A stretch of 64,000 nt of DNA from Varibaculum cambriense. GTDB taxonomy: Bacteria > Actinomycetota > Actinomycetes > Actinomycetales > Actinomycetaceae. Below, in pieces: positions 29,310-38,022 of this stretch. Numbering within the stretch: position 1 is the stretch's first letter; each line of letters begins with the position of its first letter. Where the stretch lies: positions 385,101-449,100 of the forward strand of contig NZ_PKHX01000001.1 in assembly GCF_002848005.1 (NCBI RefSeq), in the 5' to 3' direction. Below the pieces are notes generated by a model. The model worked only from the letters and a program-made list of their open reading frames with translations. It did not search any database and was not told the DNA's origin. Made by a program: the position numbers and the translations under genes.

Positions 29310-32300
29310 TTACTGCTGTTTACGACGGCGAACCATGACTGCACCCGCCCCAATGGCTAGTAACCCTAGCGCCAGTGCCGACACTGCCGCGGAACCAGTC
29401 TTGGGGAGCTTCTGCCACACCTTGACTACCTTGGTAGTGCCTTTGCCCTTCTTGCCGGGATCATTCGGATTCAGCGGATCGGTACCATCTTTGATTTCTT
29501 GACCATCATTGATGCCGTCACCGTCGGTGTCAGCCTTGTTCGGGTTAGTGGCTTTACCACCGTTCTTAGCTCCGGTCACCTCGTCACCATCATTAATGCC
29601 ATCACCATCAGTGTCGGCATTGTTCGGGTCAGTATTTCCCGGCTTACCGTTCGGGTCAGCCTTATCACCCTTGAACGGATTCTTGGTGCCATTTACCTCG
29701 TCACCATCATTAATCCCGTCACCATCAGTATCAGCCTTGGTGGGGTCGGTCTTGGTGGCCTTGGAATCATCAACCTTCGGCTTACCGTTCTCATCCTTGA
29801 CGGCCTTACCATCCTTGTCAACGTCGGTTCCGACCTCTTGACCATCAGTCAAGCCGTCACCATCGGTATCAGGATTATTCGGGTCGGTTCCAAGTTCCTT
29901 TTCCCGCTCATCGCTAACCCCGTCACCATCTGTGTCATCCGCACTGGGCTTAGTGACCGTCACCGTGGAACTATCCAGGGTCTTGTCGCCATCCTTAACG
30001 GTAACCGTGATAGTAGTCCCGGAGGCAGCATCGGCAGGAACAGTGACCTTAACGTTGCCATCGTTATCGAAAGCACAGGTAGCACCCTTATCAGCCTCAC
30101 ACTTGACCGTATTCGGCAACTTGCCATTGGCATCATCCTTAGGCAAAGTTACCTCGGAGCCAGGATTACCAGAACCATCACCCCAAGCCGGGCATCCCTT
30201 ATTACTAGACGGACCGGCAAGAAGCGGGCACTGATCCGAGGAAGCATCCTTACCCTCGTTTACCCCGTCACCATCGCTGTCGGGTTTGGTCGGGTCGGTC
30301 TTAGTAGCCTTAGAATCATCAACCTTCGGCTTACCGTTTTCATCTTTGACAGGATTGCCCTTGTCATCGATGTCAGTACCGGCCTCTTCACCATCAGTCA
30401 GACCATCACCATCAGTATCAGAATTCTTCGGGTCAGTACCAAGATCCTTCTCCCGACCATCAGAAACCCCATCACCATCGGTGTCAGCCTTGGTTGGGTC
30501 GGTCTTAGTAGCCTTAGAATCATCAACCTTCGGCTTACCGTTTTCATCTTTGACAGGATTGCCCTTGTCATCGATGTCAGTACCGGCCTCTTCACCATCA
30601 GTCAGACCATCACCATCAGTATCAGAATTCTTCGGGTCAGTACCAAGATCCTTCTCCCGACCATCAGAAACCCCATCACCATCGGTGTCAGGATTCTTCG
30701 GGTCAGTACCATTGGTGTTTTCGTCCGCGTCTGGGATGCCATCATTATCATCGTCATCATCAGTCACGTCCGGGATGCCATCACCATCAGTATCAAGCTG
30801 GAAGATAGCGCTGGTCTCATCGGTAACAGCCCCATCCGGGTAAGTAACCACCACCGGAACTGTAATTTCCTCAGCGGTCTGCACATTCGGCTTCGCAGGT
30901 GCCTTGGCGGTTACCGCCCCAGAAGCCGCATCAACACTAACCGTCCAACCAGCAGGTGCAGTCCAACCATCCTTAATCTTATAAGTAGTACCCAAAGGAG
31001 GCACCGCACCGGCATAAACCGGCGAAGCGGCCTTGGACTCATCAGGCTTGACGATAACCGCATTACCATAGCCAGGGTTGTAATCCTTCACACCAGGCTT
31101 GGTAACAGTCACATTGGACTCATCCAGTTTCTTACCGTCTTTATCCTTAACCGTCACCTTAATAACCGCATCCGGCTTAGCATCGCCAGGAACAGTGACC
31201 GTAATATTACCGTCCGTCCCAACCTTGCAAGTAGCACCCGCAGGATCGGTGGCACAAACCGTGCCCTCAGGCAACGGGCCATTATCCTTATCCTTGGTCA
31301 GCGTCACATCCGTACCCGGAGCACCAGAACCATCACCCCAAGCCGGACAACCATTATTACTAGACGGACCAGCAATCTTCGGACAATTATCAGAAGCATC
31401 CGGAGTACCATCACCATCAGAATCCGGCTCTTTGACGGTAACCGGAGCCAGAATCACCCTCTCAAAGGCGTCTTTCCCTTTTCCATATGTCAACTTGACC
31501 GGAATCAGGTAGCTACCTGGGGTCACGTTGCCAGTCGTCGGACTCAGAGCAATAGTGCCATCAGAGTTAACCTTCGCCCAGGGCTGAGCACCCATTGTAA
31601 CCTTAGTCTGATCCACTCCCTTAAGCAGGGAGGCAGGAACATCACTGGCAGCAGCAGCCGCATAAGTCGTATCTGCAGGAGGCGTAGTGCCATTTTCCTT
31701 GTTAATCGGTGCCGCTACCGTGGCTGTGTCATCCAAATCGATGGTCGTTGCCTTATATTCAGGCGTAACCTTGGCAGCGAAACTATCTTTCACCATCGCC
31801 CGGTCACGGGTTTTCTCCGGGTAGATAGACGCGGTATAAATCTCATCTTTGTCAAGATCAGCCGGAACCGTTAAGGGGCAGGATTCCACAACCCCGAGGT
31901 TAGATGCCTGCGATGTACAAGTCTTTACCTCTTTACCATCACCATCAGTCCAAACAATGTCATAAGTATTATTCGGAACGAACCCGGTAGCCTTGGTAGG
32001 AGCGGTATCGCCCGGTTTTGCCGGATTTGTGGTCTGGTCGTAGGTTTCAATATGGAAATCACGTCCCTCCATCCGGAGGGCGAAGTTCACGTTTTCAACG
32101 TTTGATATCGCACCAGTAGTTGCATTTGGAGTCCAGTTCAAACCATCTTGGTACATGTTGTCGCGGAAGTTGTTAAGCGAGCCGCCAACACCATTCGGAA
32201 TTTCAGGAGCCACATACATATATTCTGTGTTTACGTGGCGACTGCGCAGGTTCGCCTTAGCCCAAGAAGCCTTTGCACCCTCGGGAACCAACTCTCCCCA

Positions 32301-33344
32301 GGTACCGGCATTCATAATTCCTTTGGCACTGTAGCTATTTCCCCACAGCCCCTGGAACTGCAGATGATATTGACCATTTGCATCTGTGGTGTCGTATACG
32401 GTTTCAGCAATCGCGGATTTTCCAGTTTCAGCCTCATAGGCTTTCATAATCTCGCGTTGTGCTGCCTTGAACTCGTCGCGCTTATAGTTTTTATGGTCTT
32501 TTTTCCACGCGTCGAAACGGCGGGCAACTTCATCCTGAACATAAGCGCCAACTACCTTAACCCCAGGAACTAGCGTTTCACCGAAGGTAGGCCTAAACGT
32601 GGGAACGGCTTCAGAATTTCCTAAAGCTTCCCGCTCTTCATACCAGACTTTACCGACAACGTCGCCGCCGCCCCCTTCGCGGCTACTCTGCTTCCAGGTG
32701 TTTTCAGGCGGAAACATCTGCGCAAACTGGGGACGTTCTTGGAAAGCGATATTGTAGTTTTCAGCTAGATTAAATCCAATCACTCCATTCCAAGTACCCC
32801 GATAGCGATCCCCCTGACCGCCAAAGGTGGAATCGCCTTCGACAAAGGCAAGGGTGTACTTGCTGGGATCGGGATTATCTGCCCAAATCCGCAGGGTTTG
32901 ACCCGCCGTAGCCTCCCACTTGTGAACCGTCCCAAATGCATCTGTCCAATCTGGCAGCTGGATAACGTAGGTACCGTCAGCCCGCCCCTGGGTGTAGTAC
33001 ACGGGAGACAATGCGCCTTTCTGCCTTCGATTGTTGTAATCAGTCCATTGCGCATAGACCTTAACTCCGGGAAGCCCTATGTCGCCATCGGAAGCGCCCT
33101 GTTTATCCGTGGGCTCCATGTATGAGCGGCTACCGGCGCGATCGAGGTAGACCCTGCCGCTGACACTCTTTTTTTCTCCCAGGGCGTTGCCAGGGGAATA
33201 AATCGGGTCATCCGCGTGAGCGGTGCTGGGCGTAAACGCGGGCAAAAATACAATTACCAGCGCCACAGCCGCTAAAATCGCACCAAATGTTTTCTGGAAC
33301 CTAAGCGACCAGCTGGCCGCCTTCGAAGTGCTAACTTTGGTCAT
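29310..33344 (-). CDS. LPXTG-anchored surface protein with TSP3-like calcium repeats
   Basis: 1344 residues. A long signal peptide ends near AHA (about residue 44). About 520 residues of Cna/SdrD-like adhesive region follow, then Rib/YPDG-type domains with the DNCPKIAGPSS cysteine motif, then repeated DTDGDGVSDG-type loops, which bind calcium in thrombospondin type 3 repeats. The end, LPKTG plus hydrophobic helix plus RRRKQQ, is a sortase A sorting signal. A probable adhesin. Two copies of a 68-residue unit are identical at the DNA level. The ATG follows GGGGGAACA; an 11-G tract lies 70 bases upstream on the coding strand. Confidence 0.92.
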   Translation of the reverse strand: MTKVSTSKAASWSLRFQKTFGAILAAVALVIVFLPAFTPSTAHADDPIYSPGNALGEKKSVSGRVYLDRAGSRSYMEPTDKQGASDGDIGLPGVKVYAQWTDYNNRRQKGALSPVYYTQGRADGTYVIQLPDWTDAFGTVHKWEATAGQTLRIWADNPDPSKYTLAFVEGDSTFGGQGDRYRGTWNGVIGFNLAENYNIAFQERPQFAQMFPPENTWKQSSREGGGGDVVGKVWYEEREALGNSEAVPTFRPTFGETLVPGVKVVGAYVQDEVARRFDAWKKDHKNYKRDEFKAAQREIMKAYEAETGKSAIAETVYDTTDANGQYHLQFQGLWGNSYSAKGIMNAGTWGELVPEGAKASWAKANLRSRHVNTEYMYVAPEIPNGVGGSLNNFRDNMYQDGLNWTPNATTGAISNVENVNFALRMEGRDFHIETYDQTTNPAKPGDTAPTKATGFVPNNTYDIVWTDGDGKEVKTCTSQASNLGVVESCPLTVPADLDKDEIYTASIYPEKTRDRAMVKDSFAAKVTPEYKATTIDLDDTATVAAPINKENGTTPPADTTYAAAAASDVPASLLKGVDQTKVTMGAQPWAKVNSDGTIALSPTTGNVTPGSYLIPVKLTYGKGKDAFERVILAPVTVKEPDSDGDGTPDASDNCPKIAGPSSNNGCPAWGDGSGAPGTDVTLTKDKDNGPLPEGTVCATDPAGATCKVGTDGNITVTVPGDAKPDAVIKVTVKDKDGKKLDESNVTVTKPGVKDYNPGYGNAVIVKPDESKAASPVYAGAVPPLGTTYKIKDGWTAPAGWTVSVDAASGAVTAKAPAKPNVQTAEEITVPVVVTYPDGAVTDETSAIFQLDTDGDGIPDVTDDDDDNDGIPDADENTNGTDPKNPDTDGDGVSDGREKDLGTDPKNSDTDGDGLTDGEEAGTDIDDKGNPVKDENGKPKVDDSKATKTDPTKADTDGDGVSDGREKDLGTDPKNSDTDGDGLTDGEEAGTDIDDKGNPVKDENGKPKVDDSKATKTDPTKPDSDGDGVNEGKDASSDQCPLLAGPSSNKGCPAWGDGSGNPGSEVTLPKDDANGKLPNTVKCEADKGATCAFDNDGNVKVTVPADAASGTTITVTVKDGDKTLDSSTVTVTKPSADDTDGDGVSDEREKELGTDPNNPDTDGDGLTDGQEVGTDVDKDGKAVKDENGKPKVDDSKATKTDPTKADTDGDGINDGDEVNGTKNPFKGDKADPNGKPGNTDPNNADTDGDGINDGDEVTGAKNGGKATNPNKADTDGDGINDGQEIKDGTDPLNPNDPGKKGKGTTKVVKVWQKLPKTGSAAVSALALGLLAIGAGAVMVRRRKQQ
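30293..30690 (-). repeat. Two 204-bp direct repeats inside the LPXTG gene
   Basis: About 195 bases beginning GGGTCGGTCTTAGTAGCC on the plus strand are identical at 30293-30487 and 30497-30690, offset 204 bp (68 codons). They encode the VSDGREKDLGTDPK to KATKTDPTK unit. A diverged third copy lies at about 29733-29930. In-frame units can expand or contract by recombination. Confidence 0.85.
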
Positions 33345-33386
33345 TGTTCCCCCGTACGTTAGGTTTATGCGGAGAGAAACGCCTAA

Positions 33387-33407
33387 AACTGCCTAAATCC
33401 AGCAGTT
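33387..33407. repeat. Short dyad upstream of the LPXTG gene
   Basis: AACTGC (33387-33392) and GCAGTT (33402-33407) are inverted, between the poly-C tract and the start codon of the surface gene. Possible operator or leader hairpin. Confidence 0.35.
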
Positions 33408-33413
33408 AGCACG

Positions 33414-33424
33414 CCCCCCCCCCC
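33414..33424 (-). promoter_or_regulatory. Homopolymeric 11-base C/G tract upstream of the LPXTG gene
   Basis: Eleven consecutive C on the plus strand (G on the coding strand), 70 bases upstream of the surface-protein start. Tracts of this length slip during replication and in other bacteria switch surface-gene promoters on and off. The exact -10/-35 positions are not clear here. Confidence 0.5.
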
Positions 33425-33813
33425 ACGACTTTTGAGAAAATACCCAGAAGCCTTAGCACTAAAGCCTCTAGATACTACTATTCGACAACACGCAGTTTAT
33501 CACGGCAAACGAATTATAGGGAAGTGCTAGTTTATAATGCGAGATCTTGTCCAGGCCCTCCCACGAATCCAGCTCTAAAAGTTGCTTTAGTAGCAGAAAT
33601 CCTGACTGCTTCTAAATAAGATCATGGCGTCTTCGGCCACTCGCCGCACGCCCTCCCCCCTCCCCGAAATTTACACACCAGCCCAACCTGGTAACTTAAT
33701 GAATTTGAATGAGAGCATACCGGGATTTTCTAAACCTAAAGAAAGCGGTGCTTGCTATGAAGACTTGCAGCCATCCAAGTCTTCAAGCCCAAGGTTGAGT
33801 TCCGATTACCTGG

Positions 33814-34725
33814 TCATTGCGTTCTATCAATGGTGCGAATAGTTTGTTCTAGCCACTGCCTCGCATCGGAAAGTGACGACAGTATGTCCGTAGCATCATT
33901 AACCTGAGTCTCAGCGCGCGCTTCCCGGTATGCACTTTCCCAACCGCTCATATCTCGCAAAGGTAGAGGTGGCCAGGCTTGCGCTTTTCTCCAGGAAAAA
34001 GTTCGTACACATAATTGCTTAAGTTCCGCCAAATCCAGCTGCATGCGCCACAGCACCTGCAAATCTACCAAATCATGGGCTCTGGAATATGTCAGATCAG
34101 TAACTGCATGAAGCTTCTGCGCAAACTGAGCTTCAGGAGAAATCAAACTTACAGGCTTCAACTCCCCAAAGCCGAAACGGGCATTAAAATCATACAAATC
34201 ACTGTCTATGCGAGTACCCTCATACGTACTCGTCTCAATCTCTTGTGCTGACACTTCAACCTTGAGCGCAGACCACTGCTTCCCAAGAAATTTTAATGAA
34301 ACCCGGTACGGTTGCACCAAATATTGAGGGAGCTGCACCCCAGGGTCGTGGATTGGTAAAGCAACCAAAACCCCCGTGAAAGCTGTTCGGGGCGCGCTGT
34401 TTGGATTATGGTGTAGCTGCGCTTTTGATGGTGGAACCAAACCCCAACCTTTCATCAACTTAACGCGCAGCACTTCTTCGAATCTGCGGGTTTGCTCAGA
34501 GATAAAAACATCAAGATCCGAGGTCGCGCGAGTTCCAGGCTCGCCCGCGCGCAGCTTCATGCCCATACCACCTTTTATTACTGTGAACTCGGGAAGCATC
34601 TGGGATACAACCAAGGTAGACAGCATTAACCGGGAGCGCGCGACCGTAATCCCCCGAGCAGCGGACACTTCTTGCAGGCGTTGCTCAAGTTGAGCAATGT
34701 TTTTGGGAGGAACGACCCCGCTCAT
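33814..34725 (-). CDS. AbiEii-type nucleotidyltransferase toxin
   Basis: 303 residues from the ATG at 34725, preferred because AAGGAAG lies six bases upstream; a longer frame start at 34764 is less likely. KGGMGMKLR followed by TSDLDVF (the metal-binding DxD of the DNA polymerase beta-type nucleotidyltransferase fold) are the AbiEii/MenT-type motifs. Relatives modify tRNA acceptor ends and stop growth during phage infection. The start lies inside the end of the upstream antitoxin gene (41-base overlap), so both are translationally coupled. Confidence 0.85.
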   Translation of the reverse strand: MSGVVPPKNIAQLEQRLQEVSAARGITVARSRLMLSTLVVSQMLPEFTVIKGGMGMKLRAGEPGTRATSDLDVFISEQTRRFEEVLRVKLMKGWGLVPPSKAQLHHNPNSAPRTAFTGVLVALPIHDPGVQLPQYLVQPYRVSLKFLGKQWSALKVEVSAQEIETSTYEGTRIDSDLYDFNARFGFGELKPVSLISPEAQFAQKLHAVTDLTYSRAHDLVDLQVLWRMQLDLAELKQLCVRTFSWRKAQAWPPLPLRDMSGWESAYREARAETQVNDATDILSSLSDARQWLEQTIRTIDRTQ

Positions 34726-35251
34726 ACAGCACTTCCTTAGCCTTGAGTTCCTTTGCGGTAACAAAATCTTTACGGTAGCACTCCTGCACTAAAGCCAGCC
34801 ATTTTTCATTTGGTAGTTGGGGAAAAACATCCGTCAGTGCCTCGTTTACCGAGGTGGAAGGCAGATTGTAGTACTCAGTTATATCTTTTTCCACAATGTC
34901 AACGCGATCGGTAAGCTGCATCCATTGCGGTAACTTTCTACGTACCCGTCTACGGGTAGCAAGCCGGATCGAACGCGGATTAAAATCCCCCAGTTCCAAA
35001 AGAGAAAAGACTGCATCTCCCCATAAAAACCCGCCTTTACCAGCTAACGCCACCGCTATGGCAAACTGGGTAAAACGCGTGAGCGGCACCCCATGATGTA
35101 CGTATACCCCGTTACCATAGCCACGCAGCGTGCCTCTATAAGCTAATTTTCGCACCTCAACAGCAGGTACACCGGCAGAAATTGCCTCCGAAACGGTTAA
35201 TACCCCGTGGTTATAAGCCGCGACCTCCCATAAATCGTGCGCGTAAGTCAA
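34685..35251 (-). CDS. AbiEi-type antitoxin
   Basis: About 188 residues starting at the TTG at 35251 behind GGGAGGGGG; TTG at 35278 and GTG at 35260 are alternatives. The N-terminus (HDLWEVAAYNHGVLTVSEAI) is the winged-helix of the type IV AbiEi family, followed by the RKLAYRGTLRGYGNGVY strand segment. It neutralises the AbiEii toxin and represses the operon by binding inverted repeats at the promoter; the dyad at 35283-35298 fits. Confidence 0.85.
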   Translation of the reverse strand: MTYAHDLWEVAAYNHGVLTVSEAISAGVPAVEVRKLAYRGTLRGYGNGVYVHHGVPLTRFTQFAIAVALAGKGGFLWGDAVFSLLELGDFNPRSIRLATRRRVRRKLPQWMQLTDRVDIVEKDITEYYNLPSTSVNEALTDVFPQLPNEKWLALVQECYRKDFVTAKELKAKEVLYERGRSSQKHCST

Positions 35252-35282
35252 AACATTCACCCCCTCCCTCTTTGTCAAAAGC

Positions 35283-35298
35283 GTACCATTATTGGTAC
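35283..35298. promoter_or_regulatory. Probable operator of the AbiE operon
   Basis: GTACCA-TTAT-TGGTAC is a perfect 6-bp dyad with a 4-base centre, 32 bases upstream of the antitoxin start, inside the presumed promoter. Self-repression by AbiEi through such repeats is known for the family. Confidence 0.55.
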
Positions 35299-35407
35299 TA
35301 TATTGACAGATAAAAAATTATTTTCCCGTTCTTTCCCCGCCCCTGCCCTAGGTCAGGCGGCGGGTTATGGTGGAGGGTAATAACCTTCCCGCCTACAAGG
35401 AGCAGCA

Positions 35408-36454
35408 ATGACCCAGGTAAAAGCCTACGCAATGGATTCGGCAACCTCGCCCTTCCACCCCGTAACCTTAGAGCGGCGCGAACCAGGGCCCACCGAAATC
35501 TACTTCGAGATCAAATACGCCGGGGTCTGCCATTCTGATATTCATACTGGGCGCGGAGAATGGGGAGACGTACTCTATCCCCTCACCCCCGGTCATGAAA
35601 TCGCGGGGATCGTCACCAAAATTGGCTCGCAAGTAACTAAGTTTGCCGTCGGTGACCGGGTAGGGGTCGGTTGCTTCGTCGATTCGTGTGGCAAATGCGA
35701 GGCTTGCCAGGCAGGAACCGAACAATTCTGTAATGGCGAGGGCGGGACTATCTGGACTTATAACTGCATGGGGCGCGACGGCGTCCCCACAGCCGGCGGT
35801 TATTCCACCGGGATCACCGTGGAACAAGACTATGTATGCCGGATTCCGGACGCGATACCTTTAGAAAAAGCCGCCCCGATTATGTGTGCCGGGGTGACCT
35901 TATATTCCCCGCTCAAACGGCTCGGAGCCGGCCCGGGCAAGAAAGTTGCGATTGTAGGCATGGGAGGGCTCGGTCATATGGGGGTACAGATTGCCGCCGC
36001 CCTGGGTGCCGAAACCCACGTTATTTCTCGCACTCGTGCTAAGGAAGAGGACGCGAAACGCTTTGGGGCAGTTGCGCTGCACCCCACTTCCGAGGACGGG
36101 ACTTGGGAAAGTATGCACTCCCGGTTTGACCTGGTGGTATCGACTCTTTCGGACGGAGTGGAAATCGATCAGCTGTTAGATTGCGTAAAACCCGAGGGGA
36201 TTGTAGGGATTGTGGGGCTACCCGAGAACCGTCAGTCCTTCGCCATGGGTAATTTGGTGGGCAGCCAAAAGATGCTGGCCGGCTCCAATATCGGTGGCAT
36301 CGCCCTCACCCAGGAAGTACTGGACTTTTGCGCCGAGAAAAATATCGCTCCGCAGATAGAGATCATTTCCGGCGAGCAAATCAATCAGGCTTGGGACAAC
36401 GTGGTGGCCGCTAAGGTGCGCTACCGCTACGTAATCGACACCGCCACCTTCTAA
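35408..36454 (+). CDS. Zinc-dependent NAD(P) alcohol dehydrogenase
   Basis: 348 residues, medium-chain dehydrogenase. Catalytic zinc ligands are Cys in VCHSDIHTG and the GHE motif (HEIAGIV); the structural zinc is in CGKCEACQAGTEQFC; the NAD(P)-binding GMGGLGHMG follows. It resembles the cinnamyl-alcohol/YahK-AdhA branch, which reduces a range of aldehydes with NADPH. AAGGAGCAGC precedes the ATG. Single-gene unit with the terminator at 36517-36564. Confidence 0.92.
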   Translation: MTQVKAYAMDSATSPFHPVTLERREPGPTEIYFEIKYAGVCHSDIHTGRGEWGDVLYPLTPGHEIAGIVTKIGSQVTKFAVGDRVGVGCFVDSCGKCEACQAGTEQFCNGEGGTIWTYNCMGRDGVPTAGGYSTGITVEQDYVCRIPDAIPLEKAAPIMCAGVTLYSPLKRLGAGPGKKVAIVGMGGLGHMGVQIAAALGAETHVISRTRAKEEDAKRFGAVALHPTSEDGTWESMHSRFDLVVSTLSDGVEIDQLLDCVKPEGIVGIVGLPENRQSFAMGNLVGSQKMLAGSNIGGIALTQEVLDFCAEKNIAPQIEIISGEQINQAWDNVVAAKVRYRYVIDTATF

Positions 36455-36516
36455 GGATGGCACCTGTGATGAGAATCAGATAGGCAGCAGCAAACGCCCT
36501 ATAGACAAGTTGCTAT

Positions 36517-36564
36517 ATAGGTAAAGCCACAGGGAGACTAATGCCTCCCGGTGGCTTTACCTAT
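36517..36564. terminator. Bidirectional terminator
   Basis: Arms of 20 bases (36517-36536 and 36545-36564) pair with a single mismatch around an 8-base loop, between two convergent genes. Confidence 0.88.
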
Positions 36565-36572
36565 GTTTATCG

Positions 36573-37829
36573 CTAGTTTTGCGCCCGGCGTACTACTAGC
36601 ACTAGCGCGCCGAGAATACTGCTAGCTCCCGCAATCAACAGCAGCAGTGAGGACGAGGCGCCGGTCTTTACAACTTTTTCTCTGGGGCTAGATTTGGGAC
36701 TAGCTTTCGGAGTGGGAGTCTTTTTTGGCTCATCCTGTTTAATCTTGCTGGTGGTAACAGATTTCTCCCAGGTGCCAGTGAAGGTAACATCGGCGTCGGC
36801 AACCATGGCCTGCTGAGGCGACCACCCTTTAAAGGTCCAGGTAGTTTCAGTCTTGGTTCCGTTAGCCTCTACCGATTCCGTAACCACCTTATGTTTGAGA
36901 GCAGCCGGGGTTACGGTGGCACCTTCAGCGGCGGTTGCGGCGCTAGGCAGCAACTTCATTACGCTAGCGGGGAGCTTGGATCCGTCTGCAGCCACAAACC
37001 CATATTTCACCGCGAACTTTTTCGGCTCTTTCTTTACCATGGTTAGATTCACCGGATCAGAAGTGCCATTGAACTGCAACGGCATCCCCGCGTAGAAAAA
37101 ATCCATAGTCATGTTGCCGGTAACCGTGGGTTTAGTCATCGAAAAGATTTTCCCTGGCACGAAGTTAGATTGCTTGACATAAAACGCCTGCGGAGGAGTG
37201 GTGAGGACCAGCTTGGCAGGCTGGTTCTCAGTATTGTCCAGGTCTGCCCCGGTAACTTTACTTCCGTCCTCGTGAGTCAACTTGAAGTGCGCGGTGTATT
37301 TCCCGGTAGCCGGGTCATAGGAGGCGGTTTGGCAACGCATAATGCTGCCGAATTTGGTGCCGGGATTCTGGTTTTCCATCTCTTCCTGCACCTTCGCGCA
37401 ACTGACGAACTCGGGATTAGAGCTGACCACCTGGGTGTCGATAGTAAAAGAAATATCCCACTCGCCGCTGAAGGTTTTTGCTTTCCACCGAGTAGAACTA
37501 AAGCCGTTCCTGACCATCCATAGAAACTTGAATCCTCTGAAGCTGTTCCAAACGCCCGTCATACCTAGGGTGCCTCGATAGGCAATCTGATAGGCGTTGG
37601 CGGGGTCATCACCTTTCGCAGGATCATAGATCAGCTCATTTTCGCTGCTATTAACCAGACCGGAACCATCGGTGGAATAGGCGTCGCTACCGACTGTAAT
37701 CGGAACATTTGTTGGAGCTGCATGTGCGGGAACCGCGTTCACCCCCAACATCGCCAAAATGACGGCGAAAGCGATGATTGGCCATAACAGGGTGGACGCA
37801 GCAAATTTACCGAATCTTTGGGGGGACAT
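36573..37829 (-). CDS. Cell-wall surface protein with SHIRT domain, atypical anchor
   Basis: 418 residues from the ATG at 37829, where GGAG lies upstream; the longer frame (37847) is less likely. A signal peptide ends near AHAAPT. The middle part is an adhesive domain. Residues ~270-370 resemble a SHIRT domain, which forms rigid stalks on Gram-positive surfaces, ending FKGWSP...FTGTW. The C-terminus has VVKTG, a hydrophobic helix and RRAQN: the shape of a sortase signal without the Leu-Pro. It may be a poor sortase substrate or simply membrane-anchored. Confidence 0.82.
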   Translation of the reverse strand: MSPQRFGKFAASTLLWPIIAFAVILAMLGVNAVPAHAAPTNVPITVGSDAYSTDGSGLVNSSENELIYDPAKGDDPANAYQIAYRGTLGMTGVWNSFRGFKFLWMVRNGFSSTRWKAKTFSGEWDISFTIDTQVVSSNPEFVSCAKVQEEMENQNPGTKFGSIMRCQTASYDPATGKYTAHFKLTHEDGSKVTGADLDNTENQPAKLVLTTPPQAFYVKQSNFVPGKIFSMTKPTVTGNMTMDFFYAGMPLQFNGTSDPVNLTMVKKEPKKFAVKYGFVAADGSKLPASVMKLLPSAATAAEGATVTPAALKHKVVTESVEANGTKTETTWTFKGWSPQQAMVADADVTFTGTWEKSVTTSKIKQDEPKKTPTPKASPKSSPREKVVKTGASSSLLLLIAGASSILGALVLVVRRAQN

Positions 37830-38022
37830 AGAACATCTCCAACACAAGACAACAATCTAACCTTATAAATTTTAATAGCATCTGGTAAGGGATCCAAGTA
37901 GGAACGTACAGAACTATCCTGGCTAGTGCACTGATGATAAAATTTGTAACTAGATTCTGGATGCCCCGGAGTCGCCCACCAACCTGTTTCATCACTGGCG
38001 TTGAAACTCAAGGAGTTCACAA

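Larger units (their letters stand above)
33345..33813. other. Non-coding stretch between LPXTG and AbiE genes
   Basis: Apart from the dyad and C-tract listed separately nothing coding is supported. A 72-codon plus frame at 33624 has no ribosome site or family resemblance. A+T-rich sequence at 33470-33540 probably contains the surface-gene promoter. Confidence 0.5.

Noticed and set aside
29499..31874. A 791-codon open frame on the plus strand
   Set aside because: It is exactly antisense to the Asp/Gly-rich repeats of the LPXTG gene; repetitive DTDGDG codons keep the opposite frame open. No ribosome site and an Ile/Ser/Arg-rich product.
33624..33842. A 72-codon plus-strand frame
   Set aside because: No ribosome site, low-complexity Pro/Ser product, and it overlaps the end of the AbiEii gene.
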